A program made the translations under genes and the position numbers. A DNA stretch of 64,000 bases from Hugenholtzia roseola DSM 9546. GTDB lineage: Bacteria; Bacteroidota; Bacteroidia; Cytophagales; Bernardetiaceae. The stretch covers positions 108,833 through 172,832 of the forward strand of contig NZ_AUGI01000025.1 of assembly GCF_000422585.1 (NCBI RefSeq), written 5' to 3'. The notes beneath the pieces were generated by a model. The model made no database searches. It was not told the origin of the DNA and was given only the letters and a program-made list of their open reading frames with translations. Within the stretch, counting starts at the first letter, position 1. The number at the start of each line of letters is the position of its first letter. Shown in pieces: positions 1 through 7,712 of the stretch.

Positions 1-161
1 AGTAGGGAATAACAAAAAGTGAGGTCTTTTTTTTGGAAAAAGGAAGAATTAAGCCCATTAGAGATTGCCAAAAAGAGCGCATTAGGAAAATAAATAAAAG
101 GTTTTTAGCCACAAGAAAGGTATCAAAAAGGTTTTCTACACTTGAATATTGCCCCAAAGGG

Positions 162-350
162 TTATTTATTAGGACAATCGCTTACCGATTTGCCACAATA
201 ACTGCAACTTTCGCCCTCTCTTTTCAGAAAAGGATTCTGGCTGGCACAAGTCCCACGAAATTCGCCGTCTTTTTTTGCCACCAAACGCACTGCCATGAGT
301 GCAAAAAAGAGTCCCAAGACAAGCAATGTAACCATTATTTGAATAAACAT
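162..350 (-). CDS. Small membrane protein with Cys-rich tail
   Basis: This 62-residue protein has one hydrophobic segment (roughly residues 5-22). A short polar tail follows, with a KKDGEFRGTCAS motif and a CxxC pair (SYCGKSVSDC). I recall short Bacteroidota proteins annotated 'membrane or secreted protein' with the same GEFRGTC motif, so it is probably a real conserved gene. The frame stays open upstream to an ATG at 413, which would add a second hydrophobic stretch. I prefer the inner ATG because the known proteins have about 60 residues. The function is unknown; the cysteines could bind a metal. No neighbour suggests a role. Confidence 0.6.
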   Translation of the reverse strand: MFIQIMVTLLVLGLFFALMAVRLVAKKDGEFRGTCASQNPFLKREGESCSYCGKSVSDCPNK

Positions 351-568
351 ACCAAAACAAGCTAAAAGAGTGAGTAAAAAGGAGAAGAAAAAGGACGAAA
401 CGCAACAAGGCATTTTTTTGTCCTTGTGTTTTTAGAGTTGCCTTTTGCCCTTGTCGTGAGGAACTTTTAAGAGCAGGACAAAAATAAGGCTTTTATCTAA
501 AAATAGCAATTTTTACATTTTTTAAGCCCTCCATAAAGCTACTTTTAAGCCCTTTTCGCCTATGATTT

Positions 569-913
569 TCACAACTTTTTGTCTATCACTCTCTCAATTT
601 GTTTGCGCAGCGGCGTAATCTCTTGTTTGGCAATACGCCATATCCGCTCATGGTTGATGCCATAGTATTCGTGATGCAGGTTGTCGCCAAACTTTTGAAT
701 CTCTGCCCAAGGAATTTCCCTATACTCGTTTTTGATGTCTTCGGGCAGTTCGCTGGCTAACTGTGCAATAATCTCCAACTGTTTGAGGGTAGCCATGCGT
801 ATCAGGGAGGTATTGAGAAAATCCTCATGCGTTTTGCCTGCGACATAGCTTTCTACATCATAAATGCTATCCAAGATTTGGTTTAGGGGCGAATCGTCTA
901 AGGTTTTTTCCAT
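569..913 (-). CDS. HepT-like (DUF86) protein, orphan, altered active site
   Basis: A 114-residue all-helical protein resembling HepT toxins and DUF86 proteins, the RNase or AMPylation-target partners of MntA-type nucleotidyltransferases. The C-terminal block WAEIQKFGDNLHHEYYGINH aligns with the family's W..I...RNxxxHEY..I signature. The histidine and EYY are kept, but the Arg-Asn that starts RNxxxH reads Gly-Asp here. There is no nucleotidyltransferase gene next to it: about 300 non-coding bases lie upstream. It may be an inactive or solitary HepT homologue. The family assignment is fairly good; toxin activity is doubtful. Confidence 0.65.
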   Translation of the reverse strand: MEKTLDDSPLNQILDSIYDVESYVAGKTHEDFLNTSLIRMATLKQLEIIAQLASELPEDIKNEYREIPWAEIQKFGDNLHHEYYGINHERIWRIAKQEITPLRKQIERVIDKKL

Positions 914-1213
914 TTGGATAAGGGCTACAATTTCAAAAGTAAAGCAATTTAGAACAGGTAAAAGGCGGTAAAACAGACCAGCGCGGACTTCCCATTTGGA
1001 GAAGGCAAGGTGGCTCGCCCCTCTTCAAATCGGACGAAAAAAGCAGCAAAAGTGCAGGGGTAGCGTAAATCGAAGGCAAAATACAAAAAAATATTTTCTA
1101 TTCGAAACCCAAAGAGCGAAAATGCAGTGAAAACTTAGGATTTTGTGTTATCTTGCTTCTTAGGTTTCTGTTTTGACTTTTTTTAACAAAAAATAGCCCC
1201 TCCTTCTGCTTTT
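914..1213. other. Intergenic region between divergent genes
   Basis: This stretch separates the leftward HepT-like gene from the rightward menC. I see no ORF with coding character, no RNA gene and no repeat. A sequence TATCTTGC near 1150-1157 partly matches the Bacteroidota -7 box TAnnTTTG and could belong to a menC promoter, but no convincing -33 box pairs with it. Confidence 0.3.
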
Positions 1214-2299
1214 ATGCCCTATCAAATTTCTATCAAAAAGCACCCCTTGGCATTTCGCTTCGAGGCTGCCACTTCAAAAGGCGTGCTTCAAACGCATCAA
1301 AGTTATCAAATCTATCTCTGCCATCGCGATTTGCCCGAAATAAAAGGCTGTGGCGAAGCCGCTCCACTTTCACATCTAAGCCCCGATTATCAGGTAGAAA
1401 TAGAAAAATGGGTCGCCGAAGTCGAGTCGTTGTTTGCACAGGGCTTGCTTCCCGAATCGCAAGGCTTTTGGAAACAAGCCCCCCTTCAACACCCTGCCTT
1501 TCGGTTTGGATTGGAAACGGCGTGGCTCAATTTGGAAGCACGTCTTTCCGACTACTTGCTCAAAAATCAAGACCCACACAATCAGTGGAAAATTTTTGAC
1601 CAAGATTTTTATCGGGGCAGAAAAAAAATTCACATCAACGGGCTTATTTGGATAGGAAAACCCGAAGTCATGCGGGCGCAAATTAGAGCCAAAATAGAAG
1701 CTGGATTTTCCTGCCTCAAACTCAAAATTGGAGCTTTAGACTTCGAAACAGAATGTAAGATTTTATCAGAAATAAGAGAAAAAAAGGAAGCAGACCCAAG
1801 ACTTATCCTTCGCTTAGATGCCAATGGTGCTTTTTCGAAGCAGGAGGCTTTGAGAAAATTAGAACAACTTGCAAAGTATCAAATTCATTCCATCGAGCAA
1901 CCCATTGCCCCTTCTAATCCCGAAGAATGGGACTTTTTAAGCGATTTGTGCAAAAATTCACCTATCCCAATAGCCTTAGACGAAGAACTTATCGGCAAAG
2001 ATTCAGAAAGCCTACCCGCCTTGTTGGAAGCCGTGCGTCCCGCCTATTGCATCATAAAACCTACACTTTTGGGAGGTTTGCAAAAGAGTAAGTTTTTGAT
2101 AGAATTAGCACAAGAAAAGGGCATAGGTTGGTGGCTTACCTCGGCACTTGAATCGAATATAGGGCTTAACGCTATCGCACAATTTGCAGCGCAGTATGAT
2201 TTGGCACTACCACAAGGTCTGGGTACGGGTGGTTTGTATCACAACAACATTCCCTCCCCCCTTACTTTGGAAAGCGAAGAACTTTATTTTAAAAGATAG
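1214..2299 (+). CDS. menC: o-Succinylbenzoate synthase (MenC), enolase superfamily
   Basis: Predicted to dehydrate SHCHC to o-succinylbenzoate in menaquinone synthesis in the cytoplasm. The 361 residues carry the muconate-lactonising/OSBS subgroup marks in order: the capping N-terminal domain with GCGEAAPL, the catalytic KLKIG (KxK) near residue 170, the metal ligands in LRLDANGAF, IEQPI and ALDEEL, and the second catalytic lysine in IIKPTLLGG. Length fits MenC. Dipeptide epimerases share this fold, but the weak conservation of their specificity motifs and the GEAAP start favour OSBS. No other men gene is in the window. Confidence 0.82.
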   Translation: MPYQISIKKHPLAFRFEAATSKGVLQTHQSYQIYLCHRDLPEIKGCGEAAPLSHLSPDYQVEIEKWVAEVESLFAQGLLPESQGFWKQAPLQHPAFRFGLETAWLNLEARLSDYLLKNQDPHNQWKIFDQDFYRGRKKIHINGLIWIGKPEVMRAQIRAKIEAGFSCLKLKIGALDFETECKILSEIREKKEADPRLILRLDANGAFSKQEALRKLEQLAKYQIHSIEQPIAPSNPEEWDFLSDLCKNSPIPIALDEELIGKDSESLPALLEAVRPAYCIIKPTLLGGLQKSKFLIELAQEKGIGWWLTSALESNIGLNAIAQFAAQYDLALPQGLGTGGLYHNNIPSPLTLESEELYFKR

Positions 2300-2331
2300 T
2301 AGTATGAAAAATGAAAAACATTAGAAGCAAA

Positions 2332-2361
2332 AAAGCCAACTGCCCTTAGACAGTTAGCTTT
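2332..2361. terminator. Hairpin between convergent menC and lhgO
   Basis: An 11-bp stem (AAAGCCAACTG against CAGTTAGCTTT, one C/A mismatch) with an 8-nt loop. A-rich and T-rich flanks lie between the two convergent stop codons, so it can act on both strands. Confidence 0.6.
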
Positions 2362-2399
2362 GAAGTATAAATTTAAAACTTAATTTACTAATCAATATT

Positions 2400-3596
2400 T
2401 TATACCTTTTTCAGAATCATCTCTGCCAAAGTCTTGCCGATTGCCAAAGAAGAAGTAGCGGCAGGGGAAGGGGCATTGCAGACGTGCAAGATGTTGTTTT
2501 TCTCTACAATCATAAAATCATCTAATAAGCCACCTTCTCTATCGCAGGCTTGCGCACGCACGCCCGCGCCACCGTCTATGAGGTCTTGCTCGGTGATTTC
2601 GGGAATCAACTTTTGCAGCGCACGTGTAAAGGCAGCTTTTGAGTAGGAACGATAAAGTTCGCCTAAGCCTGTTTTCCAATATTTAAACGCCACTTTTTGA
2701 AAGCCCTTCCAAGTGAGGGTTTCATAGAGTTCGCCCCACTGAATATCGGACTTGCGATACCCTTCCCTTTGATATGCCAAAACTGCATTAGGTCCCGCCT
2801 CCACGCCGCCACGTGCCATGCGCGTAAAATGCACGCCCAAGAAGGGAAAGGCAGGGTCTGGTACAGGATAGATAAGTGATTTTACTAAATATTCCTTTTC
2901 AGGTCTTAATTTGTAATACTCGCCTCTAAACGGCACAATGCGCAACGGCAACTTTTTTTCCGTCATCAAAGCCACTTTATCGGAATACAATCCTGCACAG
3001 TTGATAAGGAAGCGGCTCTGATAAGTACCCTTCGAAGTTTCGAGGTGCAGCAGGCTGCCTTCTTGCTTTATTTCGAGCAACTTTTCACCTAAGCGCACCT
3101 CGGCACCCGCCTTTTGTACCGCAGCCCAAAGTTTTTCTGCCACCAAACGGTAATCCACAATACCCGTCTGTGATACAAAAATGCCTTTAATGCCTGCCAC
3201 ATGCGGCTCATGCTCCCTGATTTGCTCGGCAGAAAGTAGTTTTAAATCTCCTAAGCCGTTGGCTTTTCCACGCTCATAGATATTTTGCAGCGCAGGCAGC
3301 TCACTTTCTTGTGTCGCGACAATCACTTTCCCACACAAGTCGTAAAAAATACCTTCTTTCTGACAAAAATCGAGAAGCAGATGATAGCCCTCTATACAAT
3401 TTTTCGCCTTCAAGCTATTGGGCTTGTAGTAAATCCCCGAATGAATGACTCCGCTGTTATTGCCCGTCTGGTGAGCAGCAACGGCGTTTTCTTTCTCGAT
3501 AACTTGAAGACGCAGGTTGGGGTTGCGTTGTAAGATTTGATAGGCGGTAGCCAAGCCAACGATACCACCACCGATGAGCGTAATGTCGTAAGTCAT
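2400..3596 (-). CDS. lhgO: L-2-hydroxyglutarate oxidase (LhgO family)
   Basis: FAD-dependent oxidoreductase of the DAO family that oxidises L-2-hydroxyglutarate to 2-oxoglutarate, passing electrons to the quinone pool. The N-terminus has the dinucleotide-binding motif GGGIVG. It continues with AAHQTGNNSGVIHSGIYY, typical of LhgO, and a C-terminal GGAGVRAQA motif. I place the start at the ATG at 3596, 396 residues, directly before TYDITLIGGG. The longer frame would begin at 3626, on top of a putative -7 box (3624-3631), which argues against it. Single gene, convergent with menC. Confidence 0.85.
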   Translation of the reverse strand: MTYDITLIGGGIVGLATAYQILQRNPNLRLQVIEKENAVAAHQTGNNSGVIHSGIYYKPNSLKAKNCIEGYHLLLDFCQKEGIFYDLCGKVIVATQESELPALQNIYERGKANGLGDLKLLSAEQIREHEPHVAGIKGIFVSQTGIVDYRLVAEKLWAAVQKAGAEVRLGEKLLEIKQEGSLLHLETSKGTYQSRFLINCAGLYSDKVALMTEKKLPLRIVPFRGEYYKLRPEKEYLVKSLIYPVPDPAFPFLGVHFTRMARGGVEAGPNAVLAYQREGYRKSDIQWGELYETLTWKGFQKVAFKYWKTGLGELYRSYSKAAFTRALQKLIPEITEQDLIDGGAGVRAQACDREGGLLDDFMIVEKNNILHVCNAPSPAATSSLAIGKTLAEMILKKV

Positions 3597-3623
3597 GAAG
3601 TTTGGAAAAGCGTTTTGAAGGCG

Positions 3624-3657
3624 CAAAGGTAGAAAAAAGGGCGCAAAGTAAGCACAA
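3624..3657 (-). promoter_or_regulatory. Putative lhgO promoter
   Basis: On the minus strand TACCTTTG (3624-3631) matches the Bacteroidota -7 consensus TAnnTTTG, with a TTG at 3655-3657 after a 23-base spacer as a -33 element. Transcription would begin near 3617, about 20 bases before the chosen ATG. Confidence 0.45.
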
Positions 3658-3731
3658 GCACCCCGAAAGAGAGCGCGTTTTCAAAGGCGCAAACGACCTT
3701 TCAAAGCCTTGTGGCTGCCCTATTTTTTGTT

Positions 3732-5258
3732 TTAATAGTCGTCTTCTTCGTCGTCATCTTCTTGTGGTAGGGAAAACATGCCACTAAGTAAGTCGCTGAA
3801 AGTAAGGGCATTATCCAAATTTTTCCGACCAATAGCCGAGTATTCTGCCAAGCCATGCAAACAAAATTCCATCATCAGATACAATTCTGCCCCCTTTAAA
3901 GTCGGCATCTTTGCTAAAACTATTTTTTTGAGAAAAGGCACGCTATCGAGTTTGGCTTCGTAGTCTGCCGTAGATAAGTCATTGAGCAGTTCGAGCGTAT
4001 TGCCTGCCTCAAACCAATCGAGCAGGTTTTTGTAAAGGTTTATTTTATTTTTCTTTTCCTTTTCTGGATTAGGAAAATATTGTGTAAAAATGTTGCGCAA
4101 GGACTTATTGATAAGACTTTGTGCCACAATACCTGCGCCCTCTTGTTCGCCTTCATACACCAACTCTACTTTGCCCGCCAAAGCAGGCACAATGCCCATA
4201 AAATCGCTGATACGCAAATACGTGTGTGGCTCTTTGTTCAAAATCGCCCTTCTTTCGGCTGTGCTGATAAGGTTTTCATAAGCCGAAATGGTCAGACGCG
4301 CCGAAATGCCACTTTTGGCATCTACTAATTCGCTTTCACGTGCCGTAAAAGCAATGGCTTCGAGCAAATTGTCGCTAAATTCAAAGGTCTGGACACGATT
4401 TTTCTGTTCGGTCTTGACCTGTGCCTCTTGTTGCGTAATTTTTTTAGAAACCTCAATCGTAGGCGGATAGTGTGTAATGATTTGGCTGCCAATACGGTCT
4501 TTGAGTGGCGTTACGATACTGCCGCGATTGGTATAATCTTCGGGATTAGCCGTAAAAACAAACTGAATATCAAGCGGTAAGCGAATCTTAAAGCCACGAA
4601 TCTGAATATCGCCCTCCTGCAAAATATTAAAAAGTGCTACCTGAATACGCGCCTGCAAATCGGGAATTTCATTGATGACAAAGATGCCGCGATGCGTGCG
4701 AGGAATTAGACCAAAATTGATACTGCGCTCATCAGAATAGGATATTTTCAAGTTTGCCGCCTTAATGGGGTCTATATCGCCAATTAGGTCGGCTACGGTT
4801 ACGTCGGGCGTAGCCAATTTTTCGGTGTACCGTTCCTGACGGGGTAGCCAAGCTATCGGTGTTTGGTCGCCAAAAGTTTCTATTTGCGTCCGCGCGTAAA
4901 GTGAAAGTGGCGCAAGAGGGTCGTCATTGAGTTCTGAACCTGCCACAATGGGGACATATTCATCTAAAAGATTGACCATCAAGCGTGCCAAGCGCGTTTT
5001 TGCCTGCCCACGCAAACCGAGCAAATTGATGTTATGACGCGAAAGAATCGCCCTTTCCAACTGCGGAATAACGGTATCTTCATATCCATAAATTCCTTCG
5101 AAGGCAGACTTTCCACTTTCTAAGGCTTGGATAAGATTCTGTCTAAGCTCTTCTTTGACCGAAATTGGCATATAACCTGCCGCTTTTAGGTCGCCTAAGG
5201 TTTTAAGTTCAAGGCGTTGTGACGTGCTAAGGTGCGTATAAGTAAGAGATGAGGGCAT
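3732..5258 (-). CDS. ChlI/MoxR-type AAA+ ATPase
   Basis: A 508-residue protein of the magnesium-chelatase-subunit-I-like AAA+ group. A P-loop GLRGQAKTRL lies near residue 82. The region GIFVINEIPDL sits where Walker B should be, with Asn in place of the usual Asp. This is followed by sensor-type FTANPEDYTNRGS and an arginine-finger region LKDRIGSQI. Bacteroidota often carry such stand-alone ChlI-like ATPases, annotated 'magnesium chelatase'. No BchD/BchH or von Willebrand factor A partner is next to it, and nothing here suggests chlorophyll synthesis. It more likely acts as a MoxR-like remodelling ATPase. Its true substrate is unknown. Confidence 0.7.
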   Translation of the reverse strand: MPSSLTYTHLSTSQRLELKTLGDLKAAGYMPISVKEELRQNLIQALESGKSAFEGIYGYEDTVIPQLERAILSRHNINLLGLRGQAKTRLARLMVNLLDEYVPIVAGSELNDDPLAPLSLYARTQIETFGDQTPIAWLPRQERYTEKLATPDVTVADLIGDIDPIKAANLKISYSDERSINFGLIPRTHRGIFVINEIPDLQARIQVALFNILQEGDIQIRGFKIRLPLDIQFVFTANPEDYTNRGSIVTPLKDRIGSQIITHYPPTIEVSKKITQQEAQVKTEQKNRVQTFEFSDNLLEAIAFTARESELVDAKSGISARLTISAYENLISTAERRAILNKEPHTYLRISDFMGIVPALAGKVELVYEGEQEGAGIVAQSLINKSLRNIFTQYFPNPEKEKKNKINLYKNLLDWFEAGNTLELLNDLSTADYEAKLDSVPFLKKIVLAKMPTLKGAELYLMMEFCLHGLAEYSAIGRKNLDNALTFSDLLSGMFSLPQEDDDEEDDY

Positions 5259-5369
5259 AAAATAGAGAGGAAGTGGCTTTTGGTGAATAAAAACAAAGTA
5301 CCCTTTCTTAAACTTGCATAAGGGCGAAAAGGTTTTTGGGCTTACTTTTCAATACAACGCAAAGCAAAC

Positions 5370-5411
5370 AAAAAAGACCAAGACTTTTCGCAAAGAGTCT
5401 TGGTCTTTTTT
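5370..5411. terminator. Strong terminator of the tRNA operon
   Basis: A 16-bp perfect stem, with arms AAAAAAGACCAAGACT and AGTCTTGGTCTTTTTT, and a 10-base loop. The A/T tails give a U-run on either strand. It ends the leftward tRNA operon and can also stop rightward readthrough into it. Confidence 0.85.
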
Positions 5412-5485
5412 GGGGTCTTACGCCCTATCAAATGCCATTCTAACACCATTCTACCATTAGAATTTGTGAGGCAGATTTTTTATCG

Positions 5486-5913
5486 TGATTCCTGCTGGAT
5501 TCGAACCAGCAACCTACTGCTTAGCGTACCAACTACAATTTTCATTGCTTATCTTCTTCAAATTCAAAGATAATTTGTGGTCTGGACTATATCTTCACCA
5601 TTTCAGGTGTAGTACGTGTAGTCTCTACGGAACCTCCAAATAATCAGAGGCAAGATGAACATTTGCCTGCTGATTGTTTTTAGGCATCTCTACCCTCAAA
5701 TCTTAAATTCGATTTGAGCCTTCAAGACACCCTATCCCCAAAGGATAAGAGTTTCCTCGGTATTACCATTTTAGATTTACATCTAAGGAAGGCTTCACCG
5801 ATATAGTACTATCCACTTTATAGATTTTGTTTCTCTATAAAGGCTCCTAATTTTGCAAGTCTTTTTTGCAAAGGCTTAAAGGCAGTTGCTCTATCCAATT
5901 GAGCTAAGGAACC
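5486..5913 (-). tRNA. tRNA-Arg(UCU), interrupted by a group I intron
   Basis: The exons are 5913-5879 and 5524-5486. Joined, they give a 74-nt class I tRNA without encoded CCA. The acceptor stem GGTTCCT pairs with AGGAATC (one G-U). The D arm is GCTC...GAGC with A20, an arginine identity base. The anticodon stem is ACTGC/GCAGT with loop CTTCTAA, the variable loop is AGGTT, and the T arm is GCTGG-TTCGAAT-CCAGC. The anticodon is UCU, and the loop and D arm resemble E. coli tRNA-Arg(UCU). The intron lies between U34 and C35. An alternative reading as tRNA-Lys(UUU) would need an intron ending in C, not the required G, so I reject it. A standard tRNA search could miss this gene. Confidence 0.88.
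5525..5878 (-). ncRNA. Group I self-splicing intron in tRNA-Arg
   Basis: The intron is about 354 nt with no ORF. Core elements on the minus strand are: P3 AGUAC (5810-5806) with GUACU (5615-5611); P4 UCGGU (5801-5797) with ACCGA (5761-5757); the P5 hairpin UUAGAU/AUCUAA (5786-5771); P7 GACUA (5623-5619) with UAGUC (5589-5585); and the P8 hairpin CACC/GGUG. The S-type motif AAGAUAUAGUCC is at 5595-5584. The internal guide GAG (5846-5844) pairs with exon CUU, placing the splice-site U opposite G. UUAG (5850-5847) pairs with 3' exon CUAA as P10. The intron ends in G. Extra hairpins lie in the P6 and P9 regions. Confidence 0.9.
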
Positions 5914-6014
5914 AACTTTTATCTATTTTGGCACTTTAAAGCGACAAAACAAGATAAAAAAATTGTTGAACAGATATAAAAGCATCTATTCAACAATCCT
6001 ATGAAGTAAATTCG

Positions 6015-6089
6015 TCGGGGTGGCAGGATTCGAACCTGCGACCTCCACATCCCAAATGTGGCGCGATAACCGGGCTACGCTACACCCCG
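6015..6089 (-). tRNA. tRNA-Pro(UGG)
   Basis: A 75-nt cloverleaf without encoded CCA. Acceptor CGGGGTG pairs with CACCCCG, the anticodon stem CCACA/TGTGG encloses loop TTTGGGA (anticodon TGG), and the T arm GCAGG-TTCGAAT-CCTGC is perfect. It is the middle gene of a leftward three-tRNA operon. Confidence 0.95.
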
Positions 6090-6144
6090 AACTCTTTAAG
6101 ATTTCGTTTGCTTAGAAAGACAGAACAAAATCTTAGGAAGATTG

Positions 6145-6231
6145 CAGAGAGGAAGGGATTCGAACCCCCGGTACCCTTACGAGTACAACACCTTAGCAAG
6201 GTGCCGCCTTAAGCCACTCGGCCACCTCTCT
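6145..6231 (-). tRNA. tRNA-Ser(GCU)
   Basis: An 87-nt class II tRNA with a long variable arm (GTTGTACTCGTAAGGGTACC region). Acceptor AGAGAGG pairs with CCTCTCT, the discriminator is G73, and the anticodon loop CTTGCTAAG carries GCT, decoding AGC/AGU serine codons. It is the first gene of the tRNA operon. Confidence 0.95.
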
Positions 6232-6324
6232 ATCTTTTTTAGAAAACCGCTTTTAGTTCGGTTTAGTTCCAAAGACTAAAAGAAGATTTGATTTTGTTTG
6301 TCATCTCCGTCCGAAATGATGATG

Positions 6325-6356
6325 CAAAGGTAAGGCGTTTTTTGATAACCTCCAAA
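6325..6356 (-). promoter_or_regulatory. Promoter of the tRNA operon
   Basis: Minus-strand -7 box TACCTTTG (6325-6332) and -33 box TTTG (6353-6356) are separated by 20 bases, fitting the Bacteroidota consensus. The predicted start, near 6318, lies about 85 bases ahead of tRNA-Ser. The rest of 6232-6538 shows no gene. Confidence 0.65.
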
Positions 6357-6538
6357 TGTTTCGCGCTTTTTTTTTCGCTTTTTTCAGAAGTTTTCTCTTT
6401 TCGGTTTGATTTTCAAGGCATTAAATATAAAAAAAATTGCTTTTTTTTCAAACACCCCTCCAAAAAGAAATGCACAGAAGAGCATTTCTCCTCTTTGATG
6501 GCATTGGATTTTACAAATCCAACGCCATCAAAATAAGA

Positions 6539-7093
6539 TTAGTGCGCCATTTGGTGTTTTTTTCCCCCCAGTTCCGCCTTCAAGACTTCGGGCGTGATTT
6601 CGGAAAAGCTATAAATTTGTTTGCCCTGATGCTCATTTTTAAAAGCCTCTGCGTCCTGCTGATTTGCAAAAGGCACAAAATCTACGCCCATAGGACCCGT
6701 TACGTCGCTGCCTGTAACGAAAAAGGCAGTTTTGGCATCTATTTTTTCAGGGGCTTTGTAATAATTGACAACGCGAATTTCGGAAGCTCTCGCCGCCGCT
6801 TCTTCCTCGCTTAGGTGCATAAATAAGCAGCGCGGCGCACAGAAATAAACTTCTTTGCCCCCTGTTTCTTTGACAAGTGCCTGCCAATTAGGGAAATCCT
6901 GCGAGGGCATGCCACAATTTACACAGTCATAATTTATTTCTGTATTTGTTTCAGAACCAGTTTCAGTCCCTGTTTGGGTCATGCCTTCTTGTTGGCTCAT
7001 TTGCGCTCCGCTATCTTGTTTTTGGGCGCAAGCCGAAAAGAAAAGCAAAGAAAGCAACACAAGAATAGTAAGATGATTTGAGATTTTTTTCAT
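6539..7093 (-). CDS. NosL-like copper-binding lipoprotein
   Basis: A 184-residue lipoprotein of the NosL family, which supplies copper to nitrous-oxide reductase or to other periplasmic copper proteins. It has a signal sequence with lipobox FFSAC (Cys near residue 21), a disordered T/E-rich linker, then YDCVNCGMP, the conserved Cys/Met site. A YFCAPRCLFMHL motif and the family's DY.T/P..A.FV.GSDVTGPMG region follow. It is the last gene of a leftward cluster after a TlpA-like thioredoxin. No nosZ is in view, so here it may be a general copper carrier working with the adjacent thiol-disulfide protein. Confidence 0.8.
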   Translation of the reverse strand: MKKISNHLTILVLLSLLFFSACAQKQDSGAQMSQQEGMTQTGTETGSETNTEINYDCVNCGMPSQDFPNWQALVKETGGKEVYFCAPRCLFMHLSEEEAAARASEIRVVNYYKAPEKIDAKTAFFVTGSDVTGPMGVDFVPFANQQDAEAFKNEHQGKQIYSFSEITPEVLKAELGGKKHQMAH

Positions 7094-7178
7094 TTTTTTG
7101 ATGGTAAGATGATTTGATAACGAAGATAGAAAGTCTTTTTTCTGCTTTCAGTAACAGATGTTACAAAACGCAGAAATC

Positions 7179-7703
7179 TTATTTTTGTTTGTGTTGTTCA
7201 ATCATAATATTAACCTGTTTTTTATCTACCCAGCCCAAAATCTTGCGAATAATCTTGCCTTCGGGGTCGATGAAATAATTAGTAGGCAGTCTTTCATCTA
7301 CCTGATACAGTGCAGCTATTTCGCCTTCCTTATCGGGTAGCATAGGAAAAGAGATATTAAATTCTTGTTTAAACTTTTCAGAAGCCTCTATTTCTTGCTT
7401 GTAATTGATGGCTAAAAGCTCGAAATCGGCAGCCTTATCTTGTTGAATTTCAGCATAATAGGCTTGTGTTTCGGGAAACTCTTTCTTACAGGTAGGACAC
7501 CAATCTGCCCAAAAATAAAGCATCACGACTTTGCCTTTGTAGTCAGAAAGTTTTACCTTTTTGCCCGTTGTGAGATTTATCGCCTCGAAATCGGGCGCAG
7601 GTGCGCCGCGCCCAAGTTCATCACCCGAACAGGCATTAAGGGTGCAAAAAAGAAGCGTCAGCAACGCTATTAGCAGCGTCGATTTTTTTTGTCTGATTTT
7701 CAT
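7179..7703 (-). CDS. TlpA/ResA-like thiol-disulfide lipoprotein
   Basis: A 174-residue thioredoxin-fold protein. It has a lipoprotein signal ending in LNAC (Cys near 25), an AhpC/TSA-type start (GAPAPDFEAINLTTGKKVKLSDYKGK), active site WADWCPTCKKEFPE near residue 70, and the cis-proline segment DERLPTNYFID. TlpA/ResA proteins reduce periplasmic disulfides for cytochrome c and copper-site maturation. The neighbouring NosL-like gene supports a role in metallating copper centres. The methyltransferase gene ends 10 bases upstream. Confidence 0.85.
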   Translation of the reverse strand: MKIRQKKSTLLIALLTLLFCTLNACSGDELGRGAPAPDFEAINLTTGKKVKLSDYKGKVVMLYFWADWCPTCKKEFPETQAYYAEIQQDKAADFELLAINYKQEIEASEKFKQEFNISFPMLPDKEGEIAALYQVDERLPTNYFIDPEGKIIRKILGWVDKKQVNIMIEQHKQK

Positions 7704-7712
7704 GTTTGGAAA

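Noticed and set aside
33..365. 110-residue frame at the left edge
   Set aside because: It overlaps the small membrane protein gene on the other strand and lacks any recognisable pattern.
5486..5913. tRNA-Lys(UUU) reading of the split tRNA
   Set aside because: It would need an intron ending in C and no P10 pairing. The UCU reading gives an intron ending in G, proper P1/P10 and arginine identity bases.
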